The notes beneath the pieces were generated by a model that was not told where the DNA came from, searched no databases, and saw only the letters and a program-made list of their open reading frames with translations. DNA of 8,842 bases from CAUZSN01 sp963582345 (GTDB lineage: Bacteria; Planctomycetota; Planctomycetia; Planctomycetales; Planctomycetaceae). The stretch lies in assembly GCA_963582345.1 (NCBI GenBank), contig CAUZSN010000110.1, positions 1 to 8,842 of the forward strand, in the 5' to 3' direction. The position numbers were made by a program, and so were the translations under genes. Of the stretch, positions 1 through 5,615 are shown in pieces (the stretch's first letter is position 1; every line of letters begins with the position of its first letter).

Positions 1-397
1 ACAGAATTGCTCCGGCTGTCGTGTGCAACAAGTCGCAAGACGTGAGATGTCCGCGCTCGTTGAGCATCATTTTCAACGGGTAGGCCATATGCAGCAGGCC
101 CAGCCGACCGGTGCGGTCCCACTCGTCGATTTCCAGCGATTTGCCCGTGCACTGAGCGAGCAGTGATCCAGGAGGTGGTTCCTTGATACCGCTGGTGGCG
201 TGGTAGGCAATCTCTTTGCCGATATGGGCGAGTTTTTTCGTTCGCAGCGCCAGAAAATACGTCGCCACGATTTGATCGTCCGCACGGGGCGGTGGATTCT
301 CGGCCAGACGAGTCTCGACAACTTCACGCAGACGGATTTCGCGCGAGTCAGCATCGTGCCAGAAACTTTCCCGTGACCCTTGGCCGAGCGAAGCCAT
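1..397 (-). CDS. RuBisCO-like protein (form IV), N-terminal part, cut by window edge
   Basis: This minus-strand frame stays open for 132 codons from an ATG at 397 and runs off the left edge, so only the N-terminal domain is visible. Residues 43-50 (IVATYFLA) resemble the first strand of the RuBisCO large-subunit N-terminal domain. Residues 66-70 (HATSG) fall where RuBisCO-like proteins have their 'STGTW'-type segment. TGRLGLLHMAYPLKM (residues 96-110) followed by LLHTTAGAIL (123-132) matches the family pattern 'G-R-hydrophobic-A-Y/F-P-L ... LLxxxAGxI'. The catalytic lysine and metal-binding loop would lie outside the window, so true carboxylase and non-carboxylating forms cannot be told apart directly. 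Divergence from classic RuBisCO and the roughly 40-residue leader favour a form IV protein, some of which are enolases, isomerases or decarboxylases. No clear Shine-Dalgarno precedes the ATG, so the start is uncertain. Family assignment rests on motif memory only. Confidence 0.6.
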   Translation of the reverse strand, partial: MASLGQGSRESFWHDADSREIRLREVVETRLAENPPPRADDQIVATYFLALRTKKLAHIGKEIAYHATSGIKEPPPGSLLAQCTGKSLEIDEWDRTGRLGLLHMAYPLKMMLNERGHLTSCDLLHTTAGAIL

Positions 398-748
398 ACG
401 TATATCAGTTAGTGTTTCGCTTTGAGATGTTGGAATTCACCGAAAGCAAGAATTCCGTCGGGTCGATTGTAGTGGATTCGGACTCGAGTCGAAAGGAGTA
501 CCGACCCGACTCGACTCGACCAATCAAACTGTTCCACAAACCGCCGCTAATCAAGATCGGGCCAGAGCGCCGGCTTAAATTACGCTTCTCGCTTTTTTCC
601 GATCAAAATAACCATGTCAATTATGATTCTAGTAGACGAAAGAATGATCGGGGGTGTGCAATCGGCGGTGAGGCAATCTTGTGGTTTTGTTGCAGAGTTG
701 AATCAATGACGCGAATCCGATATCTAGCTTCTCAACGTTCCAGTTTCT
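398..748. other. intergenic region between divergent genes
   Basis: This gap separates the minus-strand RuBisCO-like gene from the plus-strand PEP-CTERM gene and should hold both promoters. A long plus-strand open frame crosses it, but its translation shows no domain, and the signal peptide of the PEP-CTERM protein only begins at 763, so I treat the upstream part as non-coding. It contains the inverted-repeat cluster at 457-513 and an AT-richer stretch around 578-630. I could not assign a convincing -35/-10 pair or a sigma-54 site. Confidence 0.5.
457..513. repeat. nested inverted repeats, possible operator or hairpin
   Basis: GTCGGGTCG (457-465) is the exact reverse complement of CGACCCGAC (502-510). 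Between them, CGAGTCG (485-491) pairs with CGACTCG (507-513), so the two stems compete for 507-510. The palindrome GACTCGAGTC sits at 481-490, and the 5-base unit CGACT repeats in tandem at 507-519. The cluster lies between two divergent genes, which suits a regulator-binding site, but no known operator is recognised and no T-run follows to make it a terminator. Confidence 0.4.
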
Positions 749-752
749 GGAG
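749..752 (+). promoter_or_regulatory. Shine-Dalgarno of the PEP-CTERM gene
   Basis: GGAG ends 10 bases before the ATG at 763. It helps decide for that start over the in-frame ATG at 706, which would put 19 extra, partly polar residues before the signal peptide. Confidence 0.45.
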
Positions 753-762
753 ACAAGTGAAC

Positions 763-1347
763 ATGCCCGTCCGTCCTAAAACCCATCTTCTGCTATGGAT
801 AGGTTTCCTGATCAGCACTGGTCCGCTGTCAGCCCAAACTGTATGGAATTTCGACGCGCCAGGAATACAAACGATCACTTTTTCCAAGGAGGGCGGTGCA
901 GACCCGATGCTGCCTGCAAATCAAGATCCCATTGCCGACAGCGTCACCATCACTCGTGGCAATCTTCGAGGAATCTACAACTCCGCTCAGGAGACATCGT
1001 ACACGTTGGCCACCAGCCCGGTTGGGACGGAATGGGCTTTCTCCGGTTTGAATGGAAATCCGACGAACCCAGACGCTTCTGACTTCGCCTCCTTGACGTT
1101 TTTAGACTGGGAAACCGCACTAGGTTCCACGAACAACCTGGCTGGTAACATTTTAGCCCGCAAAGGTGTGGTCCACCTCACGGGCGAAGATATCTACGCT
1201 GACATAAGGTTTACAGCCTGGGGTATTGGCAGTGCTGCTGGTGGCAGCTTTACTTACGAACGCGCGGCTCCCGTCCCCGAACCTTTTTCCGTGTGCCTGC
1301 TTGCGTTGGGCGGACTGATTCTGGCCTGCGCTCGGCGAAGATGCTAA
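763..1347 (+). CDS. PEP-CTERM sorting domain-containing secreted protein
   Basis: The gene encodes a 194-residue secreted protein of unknown function. From the chosen start the protein begins with a short basic stretch and a hydrophobic core (about residues 8-20), with a likely signal-peptidase site after PLSA (residue 24). The mature part is rich in G, S, T, N and D and has no cysteine pairs, typical of these surface or matrix proteins. The C-terminus is a textbook PEP-CTERM signal: VPEP at 171-174, a hydrophobic segment to about 190, then RRR at 191-193. Such tails are recognised by exosortase and removed during export; the family is linked to exopolysaccharide production. The segment just before the tail (DIYADIRFTAWGIG...GGSFTYER) is a common ending in planctomycete members. 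Downstream genes are on the other strand, so it is probably transcribed alone. The tail is clear; the function of the body is unknown. Confidence 0.88.
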   Translation: MPVRPKTHLLLWIGFLISTGPLSAQTVWNFDAPGIQTITFSKEGGADPMLPANQDPIADSVTITRGNLRGIYNSAQETSYTLATSPVGTEWAFSGLNGNPTNPDASDFASLTFLDWETALGSTNNLAGNILARKGVVHLTGEDIYADIRFTAWGIGSAAGGSFTYERAAPVPEPFSVCLLALGGLILACARRRC

Positions 1348-1399
1348 TCGACGCGGCATGGTTCAGGGAACACCAGCGGAGCCGCCGCAAGACGTTGGC

Positions 1400-1738
1400 T
1401 CACCGTCGGACGTTGGCAATCCAGATCCCCACAACATAACCGATGGCCGCCCCCACCACTACTGACAAGATAATCGTGCCGGTCATCGCCACGCTGAACT
1501 TGTAAGTCGAGCGGGTGAATTCGGCCCAGCGGATCATTCCTAGGGATAGTGCCACAACAAATGTAAGCAACAGGATGGCCTTGAGTGTAAATTGGCGGCC
1601 GGTGCCGACATGGTAACGCTCGTCCTCGGGGCTGGGTGAAGCACACGACGGCTCCACTCGATGTTGCTCATTTTCCCAATCCACCGATTCTACGTCGTCG
1701 GATAAACACATGGTCCACAGCTCACGGCTAAGTAACAT
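1400..1738 (-). CDS. small two-helix membrane protein, hypothetical
   Basis: This 112-residue protein has a polar, acidic N-terminal half (residues 1-48) and then two predicted membrane segments at about 53-69 (AILLLTFVVALSLGM) and 84-108 (AMTGTIILSVVVGAAIGYVV). The motif RQFTLKAILLLT before the first helix is a recurring feature of small planctomycete membrane proteins of unknown role, which is the main reason to accept it as real. No Shine-Dalgarno is visible before the ATG at 1738, which lies only 8 bases past the T-run of the upstream terminator; the in-frame ATG at 1711 is an alternative start that keeps both helices. It follows the nitrilase gene on the same strand but seems separated from it by that terminator. 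No function can be proposed. Confidence 0.65.
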   Translation of the reverse strand: MLLSRELWTMCLSDDVESVDWENEQHRVEPSCASPSPEDERYHVGTGRQFTLKAILLLTFVVALSLGMIRWAEFTRSTYKFSVAMTGTIILSVVVGAAIGYVVGIWIANVRR

Positions 1739-1746
1739 CTGACGCC

Positions 1747-1785
1747 AAAAACCATTCTATCTGCCGCTGCGACCGGATAGAATGG
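1747..1785 (-). terminator. intrinsic terminator of the nitrilase-family gene
   Basis: On the minus strand, a 10-bp perfect stem pairs CCATTCTATC (1785-1776) with GATAGAATGG (1761-1752). It can extend by a G-U and a G-C pair and is followed at once by five T (1751-1747). It lies about 78 bases past the stop codon of the hydrolase gene ending at 1863. The stem is AU-richer than a classic terminator, so efficiency is uncertain. It also sits just before the start of the small membrane-protein gene, whose transcription may begin inside or below it. Confidence 0.6.
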
Positions 1786-1795
1786 CAAAGCTTTG
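1786..1795. repeat. 10-bp perfect palindrome next to the terminator
   Basis: CAAAGCTTTG is a perfect palindrome directly abutting the terminator stem on its upstream side (minus-strand sense). It could be a dyad operator or chance; no known regulator motif is recognised. Confidence 0.3.
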
Positions 1796-1862
1796 TCTCG
1801 ATGAAGGATTCAGAAGGCCTAGCTCGCAACCGGCGCAAGCGCCGCGTTGAATCGCCGCCGCA

Positions 1863-2819
1863 TCACTTGCCCTCGTGCTCCATTTTCCATCCGGGCAGCG
1901 TTACCGACTCTTGCGGTTCCACCAACTTGTCGTAAAGTTCCGGCCGACGGGCCTGGATGTAGCGGCGGCCGGATGCGTGCTCAAATTTGTCCGGGGTCAA
2001 CAAACCGACCACCACGTCATCTTCGAGCGTATGACTTTCGACAAGCACCTCGCCAAACGGGTCGAGGATCATTGCGAGGCCTGGCTTAACCGTGTCATAG
2101 TCCCAGCCGATTGGATTCGAGAAAACCGCATAGACGGCGTTTTCGTATGCCCGTGCCGGCAACCAACGCATCAGCCAGCCGCGTCCTTTGGGACCTTGAA
2201 ACTCCTGCCGCAGGGCCACGGGATCGCGGTGGCGGTTCTCCCACAGGTTTCGATCCACCGTACCTCGCCCCGGCATCACCGACGGCAAGCAACAGGTCAC
2301 GTGCGGCATGAAGATGATCTCGGCGCCTTGCATCGTCGTGATCCGAACGTTTTCGGACAGGTTGTTGTCGTAACAGATCAAGAAGCCGACGCGGCAGCCG
2401 AGCAGGTCGATCACATTGTAGCTATTGCCGGGCGTGAGGTGCGGATTCACAAATGGATGTAGCTTGCGATACTTGGTAATGAAGCCGTCCGGCCCAACTG
2501 TCACGTAGCAGTTGAAGACGTTTTCATTGGCGTCACGCTCGATCAAACCCGCCATGATCACTGTGTTGAGTTGGCGGGCGATATCGCTCAGATGCTGTAC
2601 TGAGGGGCCGTCCGGTACTGGTTCGGCCATGTCCAACAGCTGCTGCTTGTCGAGCGGCTGGATCCAGCTATACGCAGGGATACAGCCTTCGTGAAAGCTG
2701 ACAATCTCCGCGCCTTGCCCGACAGCCCGCCGTGCGAGCGCTTCAATACGTGACAGGTTATGCTGCTTGTCGTTGTCACGGTTTTCGAACTGCGCCGCCG
2801 CCACTCGGATTTCTCGCAT
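1863..2819 (-). CDS. nitrilase-superfamily carbon-nitrogen hydrolase, possibly an N-carbamoyl/ureide amidohydrolase
   Basis: This 318-residue cytoplasmic enzyme has the full nitrilase-superfamily triad: Glu44 in SFHEG, Lys119 in KYRKLHP and Cys149 in FLICYDNN. It begins with the usual first strand (IRVAAAQF) and is of normal length for one domain. Members hydrolyse nitriles, amides or N-carbamoyl groups; those acting on N-carbamoyl amino acids and beta-ureidopropionate release CO2 and NH3. The substrate cannot be read from sequence, but the gene is divergent from four ureide-degradation genes, one of whose pathway steps (allantoate to ureidoglycine) lacks an enzyme here. A long insert after the cysteine (about residues 165-200, rich in R, P and W) may shape the pocket. 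The start is supported by a strong GGGAGGA Shine-Dalgarno (2833-2827) seven bases upstream. A terminator follows at 1785-1747. Superfamily is near certain; substrate is inference. Confidence 0.9.
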   Translation of the reverse strand: MREIRVAAAQFENRDNDKQHNLSRIEALARRAVGQGAEIVSFHEGCIPAYSWIQPLDKQQLLDMAEPVPDGPSVQHLSDIARQLNTVIMAGLIERDANENVFNCYVTVGPDGFITKYRKLHPFVNPHLTPGNSYNVIDLLGCRVGFLICYDNNLSENVRITTMQGAEIIFMPHVTCCLPSVMPGRGTVDRNLWENRHRDPVALRQEFQGPKGRGWLMRWLPARAYENAVYAVFSNPIGWDYDTVKPGLAMILDPFGEVLVESHTLEDDVVVGLLTPDKFEHASGRRYIQARRPELYDKLVEPQESVTLPGWKMEHEGK

Positions 2820-2826
2820 CTTCGTG

Positions 2827-2833
2827 TCCTCCC
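2827..2833 (-). promoter_or_regulatory. strong Shine-Dalgarno of the nitrilase-family gene
   Basis: Minus-strand GGGAGGA lies seven bases before the ATG at 2819. It is the strongest ribosome-binding site in the window and fixes that start. Confidence 0.7.
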
Positions 2834-2861
2834 AAATGATCTTTTCACGAACGTTCTAGCC

Positions 2862-2880
2862 TGCCGGGTGGGAGCCGGCA
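2862..2880 (-). other. stem-loop in the leader of the nitrilase-family gene
   Basis: TGCCGG (2862-2867) and CCGGCA (2875-2880) form a GC-rich 6-bp stem with a 7-base loop, about 30 bases upstream of the Shine-Dalgarno of the gene starting at 2819. No T-run follows. It may affect the mRNA leader or be chance. Confidence 0.3.
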
Positions 2881-3257
2881 AGATGGCCACCGTGACGGTT
2901 GCTCCTCATTCAAATGGACCACATCCAATCGGCAAAAATGTCAAATCGTCGGCGACATCGTCCGTCAGCGATGCGGGACCGAGTTGGAAGATGATGGACG
3001 ACTCGAGTTCATGGATCTGTTCGTGCCGAATGGCTGGAATCGTGCTTGCTGAATGGTTTGGCGACTTCCAGCAGGTGTTGTTGCCGATTCACAAAAAGTA
3101 GGGTGTAATGATGCGGCGGTCCAACCGGCAATCACAATGGAATCACCGCTCGACGAGGTCCACCAAGTTGCGACCAGCTTCCCCCAATATACTCGTGCCG
3201 CACGTAGTTGGCGACATCTGTCAGAACAGGTGGTCAACATGACCTCTTGAACGCGCC

Positions 3258-3262
3258 AGGAG
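3258..3262 (+). promoter_or_regulatory. Shine-Dalgarno of the ureidoglycine aminohydrolase gene
   Basis: AGGAG ends 11 bases before the ATG at 3274. The spacing is long, but it favours that start over the upstream in-frame TTG at 3208, whose 22 extra residues do not resemble the family. Confidence 0.5.
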
Positions 3263-3273
3263 ACATTTACACT

Positions 3274-3999
3274 ATGGACATTTTCGGCCAAACTCGCGGA
3301 CGGCTGCATCGCGACTATGCGTTGATCACTCCAGATACTCACGTGACTTCACCGCTCGTCGGTTGGAAAAACGCGATGACAACGATTCACGTTTCGCCCG
3401 AAATGGGTGCACGATTCACGCAATACACGGCTCACCTGCAATCCAATTCCAGGAGTTCCCTGCCGGGTAAGAACATGCAGCGATTTATTTACGTCCAGGA
3501 AGGAAGTGTGCAAGTTCAGGCTGAGTCCGAACATGCGATAGAATGTGGCGGATTTGCGTTCATTCCGGCGGATGTGGAACACGTGATTCTATCCAGCGGA
3601 CCGGCAAAGCTGCTAGTGTTTGAAAAACCGTACGTTCCGCACGAAGATTTCAAAGAACCGCCCTTGGTAGTTGGCGATTCTGTAAACGTTCCGAGCGAAC
3701 CATTTATGGGCGACGAGGACGCGAGGTTGCAAACGTTGTTGCCGGTTTCTCCCGAGTTCGACATGGCGGTAAATATTTTTACCTATCAGCCCGGTGCGGC
3801 TTTACCGCAAGTTGAGATGCACGTGATGGAACATGGACTGTTGATGCTCAGCGGCCAAGGCATCTACCGGCTGTCGAACGACTACTTGCCTGTCATAGCG
3901 GGCGACGTGATCTGGGTGGCTTCGTATTGCCCGCAATGGTTCGTGGCGATGGGCAAAACACCCGCTAGCTACATTTATTACAAGGACATTCATCGATAG
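3274..3999 (+). CDS. allE: (S)-ureidoglycine aminohydrolase (bicupin)
   Basis: The enzyme converts (S)-ureidoglycine to (S)-ureidoglycolate with release of ammonia, using Mn2+, in purine-ureide degradation. The 241-residue protein has two cupin domains: an N-terminal one (about 40-115, with FIYVQEGSVQV and GGFAFIPADVEH) and a C-terminal catalytic one (about 165-235). The metal ligands known for plant and E. coli enzymes are present in VEMHVMEHG and CPQW: Glu181, His183, His187 and Gln221. The substrate-contacting Tyr/Lys pair fits Tyr233 and Lys237 in SYIYYKD. LLMLSGQGIYRL and the ending YYKDIHR are close to E. coli AllE. It is slightly shorter than AllE (about 260 residues), mostly at the N-terminus. 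It is the first gene of the plus-strand ureide run, so its promoter should lie in the gap upstream. A repeat cluster separates it from the next gene. Confidence 0.9.
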   Translation: MDIFGQTRGRLHRDYALITPDTHVTSPLVGWKNAMTTIHVSPEMGARFTQYTAHLQSNSRSSLPGKNMQRFIYVQEGSVQVQAESEHAIECGGFAFIPADVEHVILSSGPAKLLVFEKPYVPHEDFKEPPLVVGDSVNVPSEPFMGDEDARLQTLLPVSPEFDMAVNIFTYQPGAALPQVEMHVMEHGLLMLSGQGIYRLSNDYLPVIAGDVIWVASYCPQWFVAMGKTPASYIYYKDIHR

Positions 4000-4024
4000 G
4001 TTCATCTCGCTATCCTTCATGTTT

Positions 4025-4123
4025 CTGCTGTCTTATTTTTCTGCCAGCTATTCTTTTGCCAGTCGCGATGTTGTCGACAGAAAGATGGCAGGCAGAAATA
4101 TATTGGGCAGAACAATGGGACAG
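4025..4123. repeat. cluster of TTCTGCC-type motifs in both orientations
   Basis: The gap between the first two ureide genes holds degenerate copies of one motif. The left half (4025-4061) has it forward: CTGCTGTC, ATTTTTCTGCC (4035-4045), TTCTTTTGCCA. The right half (4076-4123) has it reversed: GACAGAAAGATGGCA, GGCAGAAATAT (4091-4101), GGGCAGAA, GGGACAG. The two halves can fold into a long imperfect hairpin centred near 4068. Similar dispersed CTGCC/CTGTC arrays are, as I recall, common in planctomycete intergenic DNA; that is memory, not a search. It may be a small non-autonomous element, or its RNA hairpin may influence expression between the genes. There is no target-site duplication that I can see. 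Confidence 0.5.
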
Positions 4124-4153
4124 AGATGAGAACAGCGTGGAAGATAATCTTTA

Positions 4154-5404
4154 ATGGTCCCCAAGAACAACATTTCGATCAATGGCCAGCGGCTGATGGG
4201 GGAACTTGAGCAGCTCGCGACTTACTCAGACGCTCCTGCACCGGCGGTGACTCGCGTGTTGTTGACGAAACCTGATATCGACGCGCGACAGTTTTTCGAA
4301 CAGCTTTGTGTCGACGCCGGTTTGGAATTTCGCTCCGATGCATCTGGAAATCTTTTTGCTCGATTTGCCGGAACGCATCCAGAGTTGCCAGCCGTAGCGA
4401 CCGGTTCGCACTGCGATGCGATTCCACATTCCGGTCGATACGACGGGACGGTTGGTGTGCTTGGTGGCCTAGAAGCGATTCGCGCACTGAAGGAAAGTGG
4501 TTTGCGCCCCAGACGTTCGATCGAATTGATCATGTTTACGGCTGAGGAGCCGACACGCTATGGCATCGGGTGCATTGGCAGTCGTCTTTTGTCCGGTGTG
4601 CTGGCTGCCGACGCTGCGGACCAGTTAACGGATAACGACGGCACAACCTTTTCGGAATCTCGTGCCACGGCGGGCTATGCAGGGCCGCTAACCAGTGTTC
4701 CACTAAACGACGGCAGCTATGCGGCGTTTGTGGAACTGCATATAGAACAAGGACCGCTGCTTGAAAATGATCGTGTCGCCATTGGCGTCGTGACCAATAT
4801 TGCTGCTCCGGCGGCTTTGCGCGTTACCTACACGGGAACTGGCGGACACGCCGGTGCCGTTCTCATGGCAGATCGCCGGGATGCGCTGTTACCAGCGTCG
4901 GAGCTGGCGCTGGAAGTCGCAGCGGCTGCGCGAGAAACAAGCAGTGACGATACGGTTGCCACGACGGGTGTCCTCGATGTCTTTCCTCGCGCAATCAACA
5001 GTATTCCCAGCCGAACGGTTTTGGAAATTGATATACGAGACGTGGACTTGGAACACCGCGATCAAGTACTGAATCGCGTTTGCGAAACCGCACAATCCAT
5101 CGGCGATCGGTATCAACAAAAAACGTCCATCAGAACGATCAGCCAGGATCCACCCGCCAGCTGCGCGAGTGAGGTTGTGACGGCGATTGAAAAGAGCTGT
5201 CAAAGTGTCGGCGTGACCCGGCAACGAATGATCAGCCGCGCGTATCACGATTGCCTGTTCATGGCACTCATTTGTCCGTCATCCATGATTTTCATTCCCT
5301 GCCGCGATGGTGTCAGTCATCGTCCGGATGAATACGCGAAGCCGGAAGATATCGAAGCGGGCGTCCATGTTTTGGCCCATACGCTGAATCGTCTTGCTGA
5401 ATAA
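4154..5404 (+). CDS. UAH: ureidoglycolate amidohydrolase (M20 family, plant UAH type)
   Basis: The enzyme is predicted to hydrolyse (S)-ureidoglycolate to glyoxylate, CO2 and two NH3. The 416-residue protein is a di-metal M20 amidohydrolase of the allantoate amidohydrolase / N-carbamoyl amino acid hydrolase group. Expected metal ligands are His86 (TGSHCD), Asp97 (GRYDGTVGV), Glu132 (FTAEEPTR, with Glu131 as general base), His196 (ELHIEQGP) and His389 (DGVSHRP). The lid/dimer domain lies at about 215-330 and includes GTGGHAGAVLM. Several signatures match plant UAH rather than allantoate amidohydrolase: EEPTRYGIGCIGSRLL where AllC has EEGSRF, INSIPS, QDPPA, and MISRAYHDCLFMA plus FIPCRDG where AllC has SGAGHDA. 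Unlike the plant protein it has no ER signal peptide. A GGAAG lies 10 bases before the ATG. Allantoate amidohydrolase activity, or a dual role, cannot be excluded. Confidence 0.87.
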   Translation: MVPKNNISINGQRLMGELEQLATYSDAPAPAVTRVLLTKPDIDARQFFEQLCVDAGLEFRSDASGNLFARFAGTHPELPAVATGSHCDAIPHSGRYDGTVGVLGGLEAIRALKESGLRPRRSIELIMFTAEEPTRYGIGCIGSRLLSGVLAADAADQLTDNDGTTFSESRATAGYAGPLTSVPLNDGSYAAFVELHIEQGPLLENDRVAIGVVTNIAAPAALRVTYTGTGGHAGAVLMADRRDALLPASELALEVAAAARETSSDDTVATTGVLDVFPRAINSIPSRTVLEIDIRDVDLEHRDQVLNRVCETAQSIGDRYQQKTSIRTISQDPPASCASEVVTAIEKSCQSVGVTRQRMISRAYHDCLFMALICPSSMIFIPCRDGVSHRPDEYAKPEDIEAGVHVLAHTLNRLAE

Positions 5405-5444
5405 AATGGAAAGCATCCAGTACTACGGCGCTGGGCTCAATACT

Positions 5445-5580
5445 CAGTGTTCAGGTTTCAGTGTTCAGGGTTTTCATGAATGACGAATAAGACGGTCCGC
5501 GGTGTTAGGAACACAGGGTGAGTTTTCTCGATTTCCAGATTGTGCCTCGGGACTGGACACTAAAACCTGAACACTGAAAC
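5445..5580. repeat. inverted-repeat element (TTCAGTGTTCAGG type) between ureide genes
   Basis: CAGTGTTCAGGTTT occurs at 5445-5458, and an overlapping second copy, CAGTGTTCAGGGTTTT, at 5459-5474. An inverted copy, AAAACCTGAACACTGAAAC, lies at 5562-5580. The stretches 5445-5463 and 5558-5576 are reverse complements with one mismatch over 19 bases, and 5455-5474 matches the inverted copy with one extra G. The ends enclose about 100 bp without coding potential. The core GAACACTGAAA recurs at 7511-7521 just past the last gene of the run. The form suggests a miniature inverted-repeat element or REP-like sequence. Its right end stops two bases before an ATG (5583) that could serve as an alternative allantoinase start. 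Confidence 0.65.
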
Positions 5581-5615
5581 TAATGTGGCTGGCATTTCAG
5601 CGAACGTTAATCGCG

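Larger units (their letters stand above)
2820..3257. other. divergent intergenic region, presumed control region of the ureide genes
   Basis: This gap lies between the hydrolase gene and the ureide run and should carry both promoters. A 6-bp stem TGCCGG/CCGGCA with a 7-base loop (2862-2880) falls in the hydrolase leader. A minus-strand TTGACA (2944-2939) could be a -35 element, but no good -10 follows at 16-18 bases. Open frames on both strands show no recognisable domain. One short stop-to-stop minus frame (3233-3135) reads VLTDVANYVRHEY, reminiscent of the C-terminal helix of a c-type cytochrome, but it has no start and no haem motif. I see no complete gene here. Confidence 0.45.

Noticed and set aside
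73..354. 93-codon minus-strand frame near the left edge
   Set aside because: It is rich in W, R and S with no domain, and is the out-of-phase shadow of the better RuBisCO-like frame from 397.
292..762. N-terminal extension of the PEP-CTERM gene to 292 (a 351-residue frame)
   Set aside because: The extra 157 residues have no recognised domain and overlap the start of the minus-strand RuBisCO-like gene. A normal signal peptide begins at 763, which a secreted protein needs at its N-terminus.
1875..2462. 195-codon plus-strand frame antisense to the nitrilase-family gene
   Set aside because: The opposite strand carries a complete enzyme with its catalytic triad and strong Shine-Dalgarno; this frame shows only mirrored composition.
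2939..2944. TTGACA -35 element for the nitrilase-family gene
   Set aside because: No acceptable -10 hexamer lies 16-18 bases downstream on the minus strand, so I do not list it as a promoter.
2760..3101. 113-codon plus-strand frame across the hydrolase start
   Set aside because: It begins antisense inside the hydrolase gene and continues into the gap without any domain-like pattern.
2965..3342. 125-codon minus-strand frame across the divergent gap
   Set aside because: It overlaps the start of allE, is low-complexity in S, R and T, and has no recognisable motif.
4154..5404. Calling the M20 enzyme allantoate amidohydrolase (allC)
   Set aside because: Initial reading of the di-metal motifs suggested AllC, but the EEPTRYG, RAYHD and FIPCRDG signatures fit plant-type UAH better. 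Dual activity is still possible.
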